This document shows, piece after piece, positions 13,585 through 13,637 of a DNA stretch of 13,637 nt. The position numbers and the translations under genes are program-made. Each line of letters starts with the position of its first letter. Position 1 is the stretch's first letter. The notes under the pieces were generated by a model. That model was not told the DNA's origin, did no database searches, and saw nothing but the letters and a program-made list of their open reading frames with translations. This DNA is from Massiliimalia sp964370215 (GTDB lineage Bacteria; Bacillota; Clostridia; Oscillospirales; Ruminococcaceae): contig CAYJIM010000063.1 of assembly GCA_964370215.1 (NCBI GenBank), positions 1 to 13,637 of the forward strand. Direction: 5' to 3'.

Positions 13585-13637
13585 TTACTTTGATCCAAGT
13601 GGAGAAACAACTGATATCTTTTTACGACCATCAAGTT
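13585..13637 (-). CDS. Possible C-terminus of the phage major capsid protein (partial)
   Basis: One minus-strand frame enters from the right edge and gives LDGRKKISVVSPLGSK before TAA at 13587-13585. In HK97-like modules the capsid gene precedes the connector, so this is the expected place for its end. Sixteen residues are too few to identify a protein, and another minus frame is open to TAA further on, so the call rests on position. Confidence 0.25.
   Translation of the reverse strand, partial: LDGRKKISVVSPLGSK

Noticed and set aside
13499..13637. Plus-strand open frame to the right edge (includes DDRIAFIVDTKEF)
   Set aside because: It looks protein-like, but no ATG, GTG or TTG start and no ribosome binding site precede it, and it opposes all nearby phage genes; kept only as an alternative to the possible capsid end.

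Overview
The window is AT-rich DNA with Shine-Dalgarno sites of the AAGGAG/AGGAGG type, tightly overlapping genes and sigma-A-like promoters. This points to a low-GC Bacillota-type bacterium; the genus cannot be read from the sequence. Phage structural genes lie on the minus strand at both edges: a partial tail-like gene at 1-382, and two head-tail genes plus a possible capsid tail end at 12537-13637. By eye, these edge genes and the central polymerase gene are less AT-rich than the defence-type genes between them. The simplest reading is a prophage structural module that carries, or was interrupted by, about 12 kb of accessory genes.

Layout, left to right. Positions 383-768 hold no intact gene but contain three tandem 22-bp repeats, a 16-bp perfect palindrome, an extended -10 promoter and a strong ribosome binding site. 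At 769-3141 (+) is a single-chain GmrSD-type (DUF262 + DUF1524) modification-dependent restriction enzyme. Converging on it is a four-gene minus-strand operon (8436 to 3171) with the gene content of the LlaJI restriction-modification system: two C5-cytosine methyltransferases, a McrB-like GTPase and a McrC/LlaJI-like PD-(D/E)XK nuclease. Every junction overlaps by 7-14 bases. A Y-family translesion polymerase follows (9856 to 8621, -).

Divergent from the polymerase is a plus-strand cassette (9981-12271). Two paralogous phosphoribosyltransferase-fold proteins flank a DprA/SMF (SLOG-fold) protein. I do not recognise this trio as a named system, and it is the best candidate here for an undescribed nucleotide-centred conflict or defence module. 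Right of it is 265 bp without a large gene. That stretch holds a weak hairpin, a small hydrophobic reading frame with a very strong ribosome binding site, and an 8-bp inverted repeat that could mask its start codon.

How the genes may work together: the LlaJI-like system would mark self DNA by cytosine methylation and cut unmarked DNA, while the GmrSD-like enzyme would attack phage DNA carrying other base modifications. The PRTase-DprA-PRTase cassette would act through an unknown, probably nucleotide-linked, mechanism. Roles are inferred from family membership and context; no searches were run.
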